Below are positions 1 through 13,929 of a DNA stretch of 64,000 nucleotides, piece after piece. This stretch comes from Zygnema cylindricum. Taxonomy: Eukaryota; Streptophyta; Zygnematophyceae; Zygnematales; Zygnemataceae. The translations under genes and the position numbers were made by a program. The stretch covers positions 66,055 through 130,054 of the forward strand of contig JBBHKE010000864.1 in the NCBI GenBank assembly GCA_037447655.1, written 5' to 3'. Numbering within the stretch: the first letter of the stretch is position 1; each line of letters begins with the position of its first letter. Below the pieces are notes generated by a model, which was not told where the DNA came from, ran no database searches, and saw nothing but the letters and a program-made list of their open reading frames with translations.

Positions 1-641
1 CAAAGTTAAGGACTTGGGAGTCTTGAGGCGTTTAAGAGTAGCCTGGAATTGTTACTGCGTGTGCTATTAAAAGTGAAATTTACAGGAAAAAGTGAAGAGA
101 GAAGAGTACGAAAGTGAAGAAAAAAAAGTAAACTTTGAAAAGTGCAAGAGAGAAAAAGTACTAGAGTTAAAAAAGTACGAGTATAAAAAGTACGAGATAA
201 CAAAAAGTACGAGAATAAAAAAACAACTTTTAGTCGAAGAAACGCGAAAAAAAGTAAATGAAGTACAGTAATCGATTGCATATTCTAAGCCACGTGGACC
301 ACTAAGAGCTAAGAAGAAGCGTCTCGAAAAGAGAAAATATAAATACTTTGTCGTACGTGTGCTTACGCATGCGTATATCCGCGAGTGACGCGTCATTATC
401 GTGTGCGTCATTGTTAAGGTCCGATGAGAATTTGCGGAGTTCTGAGGGTTCAGGAATTGAAACTGGAGTACGGCGATTCATGTTAATTGTACGTGTGGCG
501 GTAATTTGCCTTTAACGGAATAGACGCCGACATGGAATTTTAACCTAACTGAAATTCACAGGGAAATGTATGCACGGTTAATGGCAACGGTTTCTTAGGG
601 CTCCTAATGCTCCATGTTGAGGGACTAGGTAGTAAAGCAGG
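1..641. other. Intergenic, no gene recognised
   Basis: No coding region is supported here. Bases 100-260 carry an irregular repetition of short AAAGTACGAG-like motifs. This is the first example of the GTAC/CGTAC richness that marks most non-genic sequence in the window. The open frames on the minus strand are low-complexity Phe/Leu/Ser stretches. Confidence 0.6.
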
Positions 642-808
642 ACACCGTGTATCGCTATTAGTGGTCGTACTTTTTCGCCACTTAAAACATTTTTCTCCGT
701 GCACGCTTGTCGGATTGCTTATCTGACGGTTGCGATTGAAAGGTAAGATTATTTGCCTTCAACTAGAAATCGGACAAGTGTGCACGAAGCAAAGATGATT
801 TAAGTGGC
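642..808. mobile_element. M-family short inverted-repeat element, right end missing (M1)
   Basis: The left end ACACCGTGTATCGCTATTA and the following CCACTTAAAACAT block match the complete family members at 829-1055 and 55236-55450. The interior keeps the GGTTGCGATTGAAAGG and GTGTGCACG blocks in family order. The right terminal repeat is absent, and the next copy begins about 20 bp downstream. No coding capacity is present, so this would be a non-autonomous MITE-like element. It was recognised by comparison inside the window only. Confidence 0.7.
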
Positions 809-828
809 AAAATAAAATCAGCACAAAT

Positions 829-1055
829 ACACCGTGAATCGCTATTACTGTAGTGTTAATATTCTTTCCGCCACTTAAAACATCTTTTCTCCGTACACAA
901 TTGTTGGATTTTCAATTTGAGACCGCCAATCGGAAGCTGAGAATGTTACCTTTCGATCGCAACCGTCAGATCCAAAATCCGAGAAGTGTGTACGGATAAA
1001 AGATGTTTTAAGAGAAGAAAAAAAACATTAACACTAATAGCGATACGCGGTGCAG
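829..1055. mobile_element. M-family short inverted-repeat element (M2)
   Basis: About 227 bp bounded by ACACCGTGAATCGCTATTA on the left and the inverted CTAATAGCGATACGCGGTG on the right. The interior is also partly self-complementary: CCACTTAAAACATCTTTT near the left pairs with AAGATGTTTTAAG near the right, and TCCGTACACA pairs with TGTGTACGGA. It is collinear with the copy at 55236-55450. There is no open reading frame. The target duplication cannot be told apart from the terminal repeat, because both flanks read like CAGT/AGTG. Confidence 0.8.
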
Positions 1056-2045
1056 TGAGCCGACGTAAACTGTACCAGGCGTATCTGCCGCTTGGACAAA
1101 AGGACAAAACCAAGCAATAATTTTCAATTTGCCAACATGGAAAGAATCCCGATAATGGGACTAAAAGCACTTTATAATATTGCTGACGTGGCAAGTATTC
1201 TTAGAATATGGGATGCTTTATTTTGAAATTGAAGGCGGACCGCCCAAAGCTTGTTCACGTGGGCATAAAAATCCAGCCCTCTCCTCCGATTTGATTCGTC
1301 CATGCACTACGTCTTAAAACATGCCACGTCAGCACAAAGATTCCTGTCGTATTGTAACCTGTCACTTTCGGCTTTTTTTTTTCAGAAATAGCCAATTTGT
1401 TCTTTTCGTTATGGACACGTGGAGCTTTATTCAGCGATGCATTTAGAATCCACCAATGGAGGAAGTATCGTCGCGGAAGATATTTATTTTTTTTGTCGTT
1501 TCTGATCCCGAGGTTCACGGAGAGAATCTTAACTTTTATGTTCGTTGTTCCAGAAAAGACAAAGTAGTACAGATTTCTGGAATTTATACTTTCGGGAACG
1601 ACAAAAATGTATTCGGCAAAAAGGACAGAGCGCCATTGGTCAAAAAATAGCCACTTAAAACCTGCCAGTCTGCCACGTACAGTCTTACAAAATGCCGTAC
1701 AAAAAGTACTAAAATAGTAAAATGCCGTCACCTATTAAATATCGACGTGACAGAATCTGTACTCTATCATTTTGAACCTTTTTGCTAGGAGTCAAATCTT
1801 TCCTATAGACGTGACGTGACGTGACGTGGATTCGAAGGATGATCCACGTGACATATTGTAAGCCGTACGATTTACTGAAAAGTACGATGTGGAGATCCTC
1901 GCATTCTGTATTTTATTTTTTTAGTGCGTAAGTTTTGAATGGTACTTTACCGTAATCATTTCCGCTTCTTTAAAAAATTATAATTATCGACAAGGATACG
2001 ACAAAACGTTTTTTCAACAAAGTATGTTAGATTAAAATTGTGTAC
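1056..2045. other. Intergenic, no gene recognised
   Basis: No supported gene. A short tandem run of the pentamer GTGAC lies at about 1809-1828. Open frames on either strand do not resemble a protein family and are probably chance. Confidence 0.5.
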
Positions 2046-2049
2046 ATAT

Positions 2050-2425
2050 TTGTCCCTCTCCCTCTCCCTTCCCCTCCCTCTCCCTCTCCCTCTTCCTCTC
2101 CCCCTCTCTCTCCCCTCTCCCTCTCTCTCTCATTCTCTCTCTCCCTCCCCTCTCCTCTCTCCTTCCCTTTTCCCACTTCTCAAATCCGCCAATGTTTTCC
2201 TTCCCACTTCCAATTTCCCTCCTCCTCCCCTCCCCTCCTCTTCCCCTTTCCCCTCCCTCTCCCCCCCTCCTCTCATCCCCCCCTCCCCTCTCCTCCCCCT
2301 CCCCCTCCTCCCCCGCCTCTCTCCCTCCCCCTTCCCTCTCCTTCCCCTCCTCTCTCTCCTCCTCCTCGCCCCCCCAGTCCTCTCCCTCCCCCACTTCCCC
2401 TTCCCCTTCCCCTCCCTGGAGTGCC
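2050..2425. repeat. Pyrimidine-rich low-complexity tract upstream of esterase A
   Basis: Almost pure C/T on the plus strand (CCCTCTCC-type repeats). It runs up to the first recognisable exon of esterase A. All three frames are open across much of it, because CT-rich DNA has few stops, giving Ser/Pro/Leu peptides that should not be taken as protein. It could hold a signal peptide, as the CT tract of esterase B does, but no in-frame ATG joins this tract to the esterase reading frame. Confidence 0.8.
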
Positions 2426-2756
2426 ACGTGGCCATCCCAAGAATATTGTGACGTCACGAATTGTCACACTGCCACGTGGAAAAATCAAAGGGGCTCCTTG
2501 TGGCAATTTCCCGGAAGTTACCCAATTTTTGGGAATTCCGTACTCCGTACCCCCTTTTGGGGAAAAATCGATTTTCTCGACCCGAAAATTTTCGACCAAT
2601 CGTATCCCTCCCCTTTTTTGGATGCCACGGTCAGCAAATTCCCCATGTGGGAGCATATGTGCGCATATGAAAGAGAGGGTTGTCAATTTATCCTCCGAGG
2701 TAAAAACAGAATTTATTTATGATTTTTTTCTTCAATTTTTTTTTTTTTATTTTTTG

Positions 2757-2896
<140 letters not shown>

Positions 2897-3532
2897 TGTA
2901 AAGAAAGTTTATGTTTAAATAGGAAAGAGGAGAGAAAAAAAATGGGGGGGAACAAAAATCTGGAAGTTTTTAAGGTTTTTTTTTTTTTTTTTTTTTTTAA
3001 TTTTAGGATTGTCTTTTTCTCAACATATGGGTCCCAAAAACTGCCATCCACATAAGACAAAATTGCCTGTACGGGTGTACCTCCATGGAGGTGACGTCAC
3101 GGAGTGTTCGGCTTCGGATCCGACGACCCAAGGGTGTGATTTTGTGGAAAAGACAAAAATTATTCAAGTCAATGTGCAGGTGAAAAAGAATTTTTATTGA
3201 TAAAATTTTATTTTCTTAAAAAATATATTCACTGAAATACTTTTTCTATTTTATTTTTGTTGGAGTTTTTCCAGTCAGAAATTATTTTTTTTGGTCCAAA
3301 GTTAGTTTTTATTTTGGGGAAAAAACAGATGTTTTGGTCCAAAAATATATATTTTTAGGTCACAAAAGAGTAATTTTTATCATAACATTTTTCTGATTTT
3401 ATTACTCTTTTTTATTATTAACTTTTTTTAACATAATTAGTGTGGCAGTTTCGAGTGGCTGTTTTTGGATTTTTGGCGCATCCGGAAACGTTAAGGGAAT
3501 CCGGTACGACCGGTAACTGGGGTAACTCTCAC

Positions 3533-3973
<441 letters not shown>

Positions 3974-4129
3974 CATGCAAACATACTGCTCTAAATGGGG
4001 AACCATTTATTTCTGTAATTATTTTGCTATTTTGACATCTTTCTAACAATCCTTACTAAATCAGTTTCTCAATAAAAAATGATTAATTTAGTAATTTAAA
4101 AGAATATCAACTTATTTATTTAATCATAA

Positions 4130-4861
<732 letters not shown>

Positions 4862-4956
4862 TAAAAATACTTCACTTAAATTACTGAAGTGTGAACGATT
4901 TTGACAATCTTTGTTAAAAAAATCAGTTCTGCTGGAAATGCAAAATACTCGTTCGG

Positions 4957-5297
<341 letters not shown>

Positions 5298-8253
5298 AAT
5301 TTCGGCAAAAGTCTAGAATTTATTTTCCTCTTTTCGTTCTAAGTTTTGTTTTTACTCTTTTTTTTTTTTTTTTTTCATACTCCCTTCTTATTTTTGCTTG
5401 TTTCTCTCTTCGGACTCATCTTTTTTCATGTTTTTGTTTTTATGTTTTTTTCTTTTGTTTACTTTTTGTTTTTTTTTTTTTTTTTCTTTTTTAGGAGGTC
5501 AAAAAGTAGATTTCCATATGGTACTTTCCGGGGTCGGTGGGACTTTTTTCGGCCGCTATTTCCCAAAGTCCTCCTTGTAGCCATTTTCTCTCTCTCGAAA
5601 AGGTAAAAATTTTTCTCCTTCTCCTCTCTCTCCCCTCTCCACCCTCCTCTCACTCTCTCTCTTTCCCCTCCTTCCCCTCCTTTCCCTCACCTCTCACCTC
5701 TTCCTCTCCACTCTCTCCTCCGCTCTCCTCCTTCTCCTCTTTCCCCTCCCTCTCCCCCTACTCCTCCTTCCCTCCTCCCCCTCCCACACCTACTCTCACT
5801 CCACACTCCTAACGAAAAAAAACGGTTAAAAAGTAACAGAAAAACCAGAAAAAATCACTCCCCAAACAACAAGAAAAACATTTAAAAAAAAGTCGAAAGG
5901 AAACGAAAACCAAAAACCAAAAACAAAGAAAACAAAAAAAAAAACAATCTCTACTAAAAACAAAAAAAATATAAATATCTTTCTCCCAGGCGTACGAAGT
6001 CTCGAAAAGTTTCATTTCAGAAACCGGGTGTTCCCGACCCCACGGAGATTCCCGGGCAGATTCTCGACCGTACGGAGATTCTCGGGCAGATTCTTGGGCA
6101 GAATTAAAATGTTTGCGGAATCTCCCGTGGGAAGTTTTAATGAATCTATCAAGAAGTCTCGGCGAATCGCGATCGTCCGAAATTTTAAATGTGTGACAGT
6201 GACAATTGGAGACCCTATTTTCATCATGTGGTGGATGGGGAAGTGGTCCCTTTTTCAAGTCTCGGAAGCTTTATTAAATGGAAATTTAACCAAGGTAGGA
6301 GTTTGTCTCTCTCTCCCTTTATCTCTCTCTCTCTTTTCTTTCTCTTTTCTCTCTCTTTTTTTTATCTCTTTTCTCTCTCTTTTCTCTCTCTCTTTTCTCA
6401 TCTCTTTTCCTCTCTCTCTTTTCTCTCTCTTCTTTCTCTTCGCTCTCTCCTTTAGATTCCATTTATCTCTTTCTCTTCTAATTTCTATCTCTTCAGCCTC
6501 TCCTCTCTCTTCTCTCTTCCTTCTTCTCTAACCTCCTGTTATGTGCTCTCTTTTTTTTCCTTCTCCTTCTCTCTCTCTCCTCAAACTTTTATGTGAGCCC
6601 GTGTCTAATAAATTCACTAACCTCTCTCTCCCTCCCTCTCCCACTCCCTGTCCCTCTCCTCTCCCTCTCCCTCTCCCCTCTCCCTCTCCCCTCTCCCTCT
6701 CCCTCTCCTTTCCTCTTCCTCTCCCTCTCACTTGTCTTCCCTCACCCTCCCCTCTCCCTTTCCCTTTCCCCCATTTGTCTTTTGCAGTACCGTACATGGT
6801 GGGTTTAACCACTGAAGAAGGTCGTCAATTTATCGAAAATTTGTATATTTTAAAAGGAATAAATGTGGATAGAAAAAGTATTACCGGATTGGTCAGAAAA
6901 GTTTTTCCGGAAGTTGACCCATCTTCTATTCTTCAGTTATACCCAGAAATCAATTACTCAAGTATATAATCCTCTCTTTTTTTTTTCACATTATTGTGAC
7001 TTCTTTTCTTCTTTTTTTGTTTTTTTCTTCTTTTTTCTTCTTTTTCTTTCTTCTTTTCTTTTGTTTTCTTACTTTTTTTTTAATCTTCTTTCTTTGTTGA
7101 TCTTGTAAGTTTTTTTTTTTTTAGAAAGAATTGTGATCGATCTTCTGTCCCTCTTAAACACTATTTGATTGGTCGATTGATTTTATTTATTTATTTATTT
7201 ATTTTTCGGGCAGATCATTCGCAGCCCATGAAAGCTCGACTATCAGATCTTTGGACGGATTTTTTCTTTTCCTGCCCGATTTTTAGTCGTTTAAACGCGA
7301 TGAAATCGACGGCAAAATCTTCGATTTTTTTATACCAATCAAATGCGGTTCCTTCCTGTCCTATTGGAGATTCTTATTTTGGACCCACTCATACTTCAGA
7401 ATTACTGTATACTTCCGGAATTACCACTAATATTTATCCTCCAAATGGAACTTGTAATTTTTCTCCGGTAAGTTTGCTTTTTTTGCCGGTGAAGTTCTTT
7501 TTTCTAGTAATTTTTTTCTCCAATAAGGTTTTCTCTGTTTTTTTTTTTTTCCTGCTTTTTTCGGTTATAAAGAGAGAGAGGGAAATGAGGAAAATTAAGC
7601 TTTTTGTTTGAATTATACTTTTATGATGGGAAAATGGGTTCTCTAACGAGTGAAGTTCGAATATAAAAAATAAATTTTTCCCTCGTTATTTTTCTTTTTC
7701 TGGTATTTATAATTACGCCGGACTCCACGGAATCTCATTTTTTTTTAAGAAAAGTTTTTAATCAGATATTTTGGTCTTTTTCTTTTTTCTTTTTTTCTTG
7801 ATATAAATGGATGCTTCTTAATTTTTAGAAATCCGTCGTCAATTTTTCGTACAAATTTTTGCGCGATTTTCGTCTTTTTCTTGCGACAGGATGAGGAGGT
7901 TAAAACGTTTTTTGACCACTAGTACTTTTTTACTGTAAAATTTTCTTATTGTTACTGTTATTTTTACAATTAACTTTTTCTTGTTTCTTCTTTGTTTCTT
8001 TTGGTTTTTATTTTATTATTTTTTACAGGATGAAGTAAAACTCACAAAAATTGTAACTGAAGCATGGAAATCGATGGCTTCTGAAGGAAAACCTTTATTT
8101 TCTAATGGGAAATCTTGGCCTATTTGGGACCCAATTACGGAAATGGGTGTATTTTTAGACCACCCTAATACCCGTATTAAATCAATTAATTTAGGAGATC
8201 GTTGCAAAACTCTCGAATTGATAAAATCACAATCTCATATTGCCTCGTTTTGA

Positions 8254-10368
8254 AAACGAAAGTGTTTGAAAAAGAAAAGAGTTTGAAAAAGAGAGAGTTC
8301 TTTGTGGTTTTTGTTAAGTAACTTTTCAATTCTTGAATTGTAAATCAGAAATTTGAGTTTTTAAGCGTTAGGTTTTGTTTATTGTTTTACGATTTTATTT
8401 TTTAGAATGTACAGAATTTCAAAACTTTACCACCACCAAATCCATTGTCTGTAGTTTTGACGTGAAGAAAAGTAAACTTTACTTTAATTTTTTCCCAAAA
8501 ATGGCCCTTAATGTCTCAGAAAAACTACTCTTCTTCCTAAAAAATTATGTTAACTGGCACTAAAAACTAAAGAAAAAAAGGCATGTGCGAGTTTATTCTG
8601 TGACACTCCCCCCTCTCTCCCACCCTCCTCCCTCTCTCCTCCCTCTTTCCCTCTCCCTCTCTCCCTCCCTCTTGTTACTTACTTCAATCCAAACCGTGCA
8701 TATATGTCCCTCTACACCCATAGCATAAGCACTAAACACATTTCGTGCACACGATACTTGGTGCATGTGCATAAAATGCATATCGTACTTATTTTGTGCA
8801 TAGTGATTTTTTGGTGCGTACTAAACAGATTTCGTGCATACGGTGCCCGCGCTGTACAAAAGTACACAAATGAAGCTTTTAATTTACGACTTCATCTGGA
8901 CTTTTGAAGAAAATTCTATGAAAGACACCATAAATAGTGTTGATATTTTTGTGAACAAATGTAAACGAGCAATAAAGGATTATTCTCTTCTCTCTCCCTT
9001 TCTCTTGCTGCTGTTTTATTCCCTTTTTGGGCTCTTTTGTTGCTCTATAATATACTTTTTTTCCTGTTCGTTTTTTCTTCTCTTCCTTTTTACTTTTTTA
9101 CTTTTTTGGATATAGCATTGTACTTTGTGGGTAAGGTTTTGTGTCGAGTTATTGTTTCGTACTTTATCACAGATCTTGGAATGTTGTAAGATTAAGTTAT
9201 TTAATGAATAACATTTTTTCATGTTTTAAAGTTTTGAGTTTTACTCATTCATATTAAATATTAAAAAAAATGAAAAATATGAAAAGTAAACTTTGGCACG
9301 TGTGAAAAAGACAAACATTACTAGCGTTGATATCGTATTGGAGGACATAGATGTAAAATAGTCTTGATTATCGAAAATATGTATTTACGAAAACGTCTAT
9401 TGTCTTAAATTTCGATTTTGAAACAATCTTTATTTTGTGTCCGTCCTTAAATAAAAACATTCACATAAACATACCCTAAAAAATCATTAGCGAAAGACTA
9501 TACGAGAGAATATATTTTTAGTACGAGAATTCCAGTGCGGCGTCTATGAAATAAAGTCTACCGCGAGTTAACCAAAAATTGGTGTCAAAATATCAAACTG
9601 TGAAATATAACTGCATACGGTATTCAATCAAAAAAAATAAACCATTCATAAAATTATGAAAGAACATGTGAAAAAAAAAAAAAAATCGCCAAAAAAAAAT
9701 CGGAAAGAAGAAAATTTTGACAAATAACAGAACATCGATGACATTGATTCGCGAAAACATTATCGGAAGTTTACAAAGAAAAAACTCTGTTGTTAAAATG
9801 AGTAAACTAATGGTTCTATTACCGGTTTTTTTTTCGAGCTTAAACTGATATTATTGACTCAATTTTACATCCACACTTTCTTTTTCTTTTCTTAGGGCAA
9901 CGAGGCGCGTACTTTTTGTACGGTCCAAACTTAGTTTTAAAATTCAAAATCGATTAAAATTTGATTTGAATAATATGAGAGAGGGTTTTAATTTAAATTG
10001 ACGATAAGTTTTGGTTTTGAACATATTTAGTGTGGATAGAGCCTCGAGTCAAAGCAACTACATCATTTTTAGGAGAAATAAAACGCGAAAGGTATCGATG
10101 AAATGTGAGATGAAACTATTGATTTCTTTTTTTATGTTTTTGTAATTTGGCAATAAATTGGGGAAGGATTTTTAGTAATGACCTGAGAATTTCGTATTAG
10201 TACTAAAACATTTTTCAAATTTCCTACAGAAAAAAAAACAAAGGCTCTTACTTTGAGTGACCAGTAAAAAAAAAGGCAATAATAAGGGAGGGAGCAAAGA
10301 CAGAGGAGGGGGGGGGGAAAGAGGGAAGGAGGGGAAGAGAGGAAAAGACAGAAGGAGCGAGAAAAACC
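8254..10368. other. Intergenic downstream of esterase A
   Basis: This is the 3' flank of esterase A. A possible AATAAA signal lies at 8971-8976. A CT-rich stretch is at 8605-8670, and 8690-8840 holds an irregular repetition of GTGCATA/CGTGCAC motifs. No further gene is recognised, and the short open frames are AT-rich without family similarity. Confidence 0.5.
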
Positions 10369-10370
10369 GA

Positions 10371-10432
10371 GAATGCAGTTTTATTTAGCTATTGTACAAA
10401 CCCTATTCCAGAAAGGGAGGGAGGGAGGGAGG

Positions 10433-10501
<69 letters not shown>

Positions 10502-10532
10502 CAGTTTTATTTAGCTAATATACAAACCATAC
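10371..10532. repeat. (GGGA)n/(GA)n tract flanked by a 33-bp direct repeat
   Basis: The segment starting GAATGCAGTTTTATTTAGCT occurs at about 10371 and again at about 10497. Each copy continues with TACAAACC after a slightly different junction. The roughly 75-bp purine repeat lies exactly between them. This suggests duplication of a short unit followed by microsatellite growth between the copies. Confidence 0.85.
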
Positions 10533-11014
10533 TTCCGAGGAAACCGAACAAACATGTCGAAAGGCAAAATCAAACATTATATCCAGGTGAACAAAAGTTG
10601 TCAAAATATATACACTTTTCATATATTTTCACAAGTTGGAGTTTTGCTAACAAAAAGACGTAATTCTGGAAGAAGAATTTTAAAACCCTGAAAGACTTCC
10701 CTTTCTGACTTAATTTTTTACATCTCGTGCACCGAGAATTGAAATTTGGGCCAAAATTTGAGATTTGAAACAAACGAAATTTCTAAACTTCAAATTGTTA
10801 CTTCTAAAAATTCACCGATCGAATCGATTTTGACTTTAGCTTTTCGACTCCTAAATTCCGAAAACTTCCTAAAAACCTTGAGAACTTCTTTTCAATATTT
10901 ACATAAAAGACACAAACTAAAAAAACACAGAGAACTCAATTTTCCCAAATCTCCAACACCTTCCATTTCCTTCCTCCGTTCCTTTCTCCGTTTTTTTCGT
11001 TTCCCTTCAAAAAC

Positions 11015-11899
11015 CTACATCACATTATATTTATAGGACTTGAAATATCTCAAAACTTCCTTTGTCCAAACTCCAACCGTGGGATCTATATGCAATAAAT
11101 GACTCCCATTTTCAAAAAAGTACAAATTCGCCGACTTATAAGTGAGCAAAATCTCACTCGCGATATGCGGTCGGAGCGCAGAAGCGAAAAAAGAAGGACA
11201 ATCCGCCGCAAGATCTCCCATTTGGAGCTCCAAAGGAACTTTAATTCCTCCCACGGCCTCAACTACATCAATATCAAGCTCTAATAGAGTTTCTTCACAA
11301 TCATCGACATCCCAAGCTCTCTGGGCTTGACTTGCGCTCATCGCAAAATCGGGAAGACCTTGTCCCGCCGTATCGAATGCAAAAAAATCGGTATCGGACA
11401 TATTCCGTAAATCCCGGGTGGGTTCTCCCAGAGTAGATGCTACATTGAGGGAGTTACTAATGTTGGGAGGAGCTCCGGGAAATCTACTCCATGGAGGTTC
11501 TTCGAGGATCAAAGCTCGCACGAGATCCGGACGAAGTTTTGCGACTCGGGCAGCTGTTGCGGCGCCCATTGAGTGGCCCATGAGATAAACGGGCAGCCCG
11601 TTGGAAAATTTTTCAATGACCGAGATTGCGTCAGCGACAAGGTTAGGCATGAGGAAGGAGCCTTTTGGGATGGGAGAGGAGAGGCCATGGCCTCGAGCGT
11701 CGGGGAGAATTACTTGAAAATCGTTAATAAATTTTGTGGCGGGCTCAATTAGTGTTCCTCCACTCATTACTAATCCATGGAGGTAAATAAGGACAGGAAG
11801 AGCGGAAATTGCGAGGGAATTAGAGGGTAAGCTCTGGAAATAGTGAATAGATATATTATTTGCGGGGAAAAATCCGTCGGACCAGACGGGTGACGTCAT
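11015..11899 (-). CDS. Alpha/beta-hydrolase fold protein, single exon, 294 aa
   Basis: The uninterrupted frame runs from ATG at 11899 to TAG at 11015. Landmarks of the alpha/beta-hydrolase family appear in order: the oxyanion-hole strand VLIYLHGLVMSGG (about residues 36-48), DARGHGLSSP, the nucleophile elbow GHSMGAA, a possible acid in LQMGDLAAD, and the late histidine region GSHLLHIDP. Length is typical of a one-domain enzyme without a large lid. No signal peptide is clear, so the protein is probably intracellular. The substrate (ester, lactone, epoxide or other) cannot be read from sequence. It is the only recognised gene here without introns, which could reflect retroposition or acquisition by transfer. 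No poly(A) remnant or target duplication was seen to decide. Three CCAAT boxes lie about 190-235 bp upstream of the ATG. Confidence 0.92.
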   Translation of the reverse strand: MTSPVWSDGFFPANNISIHYFQSLPSNSLAISALPVLIYLHGLVMSGGTLIEPATKFINDFQVILPDARGHGLSSPIPKGSFLMPNLVADAISVIEKFSNGLPVYLMGHSMGAATAARVAKLRPDLVRALILEEPPWSRFPGAPPNISNSLNVASTLGEPTRDLRNMSDTDFFAFDTAGQGLPDFAMSASQAQRAWDVDDCEETLLELDIDVVEAVGGIKVPLELQMGDLAADCPSFFASALRPHIASEILLTYKSANLYFFENGSHLLHIDPTVGVWTKEVLRYFKSYKYNVM

Positions 11900-12017
11900 T
11901 TTGGGAAGGAAGGAAGTGTTAAGGAGGGAAGAGAGGAGAAACCAATGGGGAAATATAGGAGAGGGAGGCTCGGAAGGAGGAGATGGAGAGAGAGAGAGTG
12001 GTGAGAAATGAAAAGAA

Positions 12018-12261
12018 ATGAGAGAATTTGAAGGAGAATGGAGGAAAGGATTCCCTTTTGCTTCACAAAATGAGGTGGAGTGTCATTGGTTCCGAAAACG
12101 CGGGTGGTTTCTATTGGTTCCTGGTAGATTGGAGCCATTCCGGTATGTCGGTTGGTGCGACGACCGCTCGCGATCGAAACTGACGGCCGCGATTTATGCC
12201 TGTGTGCCGGATTTTAGGGATCGCAACTCGCTGGATTTGGCCACCGACATTTTGAAAAGCG
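12018..12261 (+). CDS. Possible 5' exon of an unrecognised plus-strand gene
   Basis: A frame opening at ATG 12018 ends at a good donor (AGCG|GTAAGAA) at 12261/12262. Its second half (12140-12261) is clearly richer in GC than its surroundings and reads VGWCDDRSRSKLTAAIYACV and so on, without low complexity. No continuation exon was found, and sequence from 12354 on is a repeated element. It overlaps the promoter region of the divergent hydrolase gene. It could be a displaced exon or chance, and no family is recognised. Confidence 0.2.
12083..12134 (-). promoter_or_regulatory. Cluster of three CCAAT boxes upstream of the alpha/beta hydrolase
   Basis: ATTGG on the plus strand (CCAAT on the gene's strand) occurs at about 12085, 12113 and 12128. 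The spacing to the ATG at 11899 suits a eukaryotic promoter. The multicopper oxidase promoter shows a similar cluster. Function is inferred. Confidence 0.45.
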
Positions 12262-12353
12262 GTAAGAATCACTTGTCTTTTTAAGGGCAGCTACACATGT
12301 CCTTTACTGTAGAAAATGCTTGGTCGTAGAGGTAATTATCACATTACTTGACT

Positions 12354-13188
12354 GTACATTTTAAATTCGATGATGACGCAAAATGTACTTCTCCTTTTTT
12401 CTATTTTTTTGTACGGTTGACACTTACGCGGTACGGCGCTAAGTTTTAGAGGAAAACGACAGAAAAAAACCCTTACTTAGGCACATGGAGACGCACCCTA
12501 ACAAAGAAACTGTTACTTAAGAGTGTGACGATTGTATACGCTGACAATGCCTGTGACGGCTGTTAGCGCCTACAATCCGTGATGACGCACGTTATTTTCT
12601 GTAACTGCTTGTGACGTCGCATGCCTTTTCGTGACATTGTAGACGTACCGCCATCCAGCGTGTGCCGTTTCACGGTTGAAGAAGATGCACTTTGCCTTTG
12701 CGTCGCCTGTCCGCTCGACGTGAAATGGCATCAGAATCTTGAGACCCCTGGCGAAATAAAATCCGTACCAGGCGCAAACGAACAAAACCAAACAAATTGT
12801 GTACTTTGCTTCGTCCTACCTGAACGCAAACGGACAAAACATAGCGGATCGTGCACTTTTCGTCGTCGCTTGAATTCGATTGAAATTTTGTGATTTTTTT
12901 ACACGTGCGAATACGTGTTTCTATTTGTTTTCGAAAATACTTTGTTTTAAAACACATCTTCCTTGTTTTTTAAAAAAAAGTTTGAAGATGACGTTTTTTG
13001 GCGTGGCCGTGGGTCGAAGGACACAATACGACAACATGTAGTACATCCTAAATTCGATGATGACGCAAAATGTACTTCTCATTTTCTCTATTTTTTTGTA
13101 CGGTTGAAACTTACGCAGTACGGCTCTAAGTTTTACAGGAAAACGACAGAAAAAAACCCTTACTTAGGCACATGGAGACGCACCCTAA
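12354..13188. mobile_element. F-family element with 148-bp direct terminal repeats (F2)
   Basis: A 148-bp segment at 12354-12501 recurs in the same orientation at 13041-13188. It runs from GTACAT..TAAATTCGATGATGACG to GGAGACGCACCCTAA. Between the copies lies about 540 bp with a strong inverted repeat (GATTGTATACGCTGACA pairing with TGTTAGCGCCTACAATC, near 12530-12580). Interior and right end are shared with 31571-32534. There is no coding capacity. The layout resembles a very small LTR-like (TRIM) element, but the repeats lack TG..CA ends, so the class is unresolved. Confidence 0.7.
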
Positions 13189-13929
13189 GAGAGATACACG
13201 GTGTAGTTTCTTGAAACGGTAATAACAGTGTGTTTTATTGGACTATAGTGCTGTACGGTAATGTCAGAGGCCTTGCGAGATCCTGTAACCCTAAAAAGTA
13301 AAAACCCTAAATGCTATGACCAAGGCATATCGGCGACACATTAGAATATATAATCACCAAAAAAAATCCAATTTTGTATATTGTTTAGGATTTTAACTCT
13401 TCTGAGTGCATTTTTGGCAATTTCAAAAGATCATCCACACTAAAATGTGTTTCAATATGAAAAGGCTTTACATCGCTGGAATCTAAAAAAAATAGAAGTC
13501 GAATCGAAATTCCCAAATTGTGAATCACGAAATTCTAAATTCCCAGAATCATCCAGCAATAGAATCCGTCTAAAAATCAGAAATTTTAACATTGCTGAAT
13601 TTAAAATCTTAAACCTTACAAAAAATGAAGGTTCCTATAGGTCTTGATTCTTGGTCCTTCATTTTAATGTTTTGTGGTGCACGCGTAAGTTTTTTTCCTT
13701 CTAGTAATTCAGTGCGACACTTTTTACTTAATGTTAGTTTTAAGTATGCAGTATACACGAGTATTTCGTGCTATATCGTTATAGAGTATCATGATAATTA
13801 TTGATATTGACAATAGGTCGCTTAAAATCAAATCTCGTTAGCTACCGATATTTTCGGGTTTTTGGATCAATCAATAATGGATTATAGCGGTTATTGGACA
13901 TATTGGTTTTTCACATCCTTATATACACT
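13189..13929. other. Intergenic, no gene recognised
   Basis: AT-rich sequence without supported features. ACACGGTGTAG at about 13197-13207 resembles the terminus of the M/N element families and may be a remnant. Confidence 0.5.

Noticed and set aside
2032-2451. Long open frames on both strands giving Pro/Ser/Leu or Gly/Glu/Arg-rich proteins
   Set aside because: They are translations of a C/T repeat, which lacks stop codons in all frames. No family features or start context support them.
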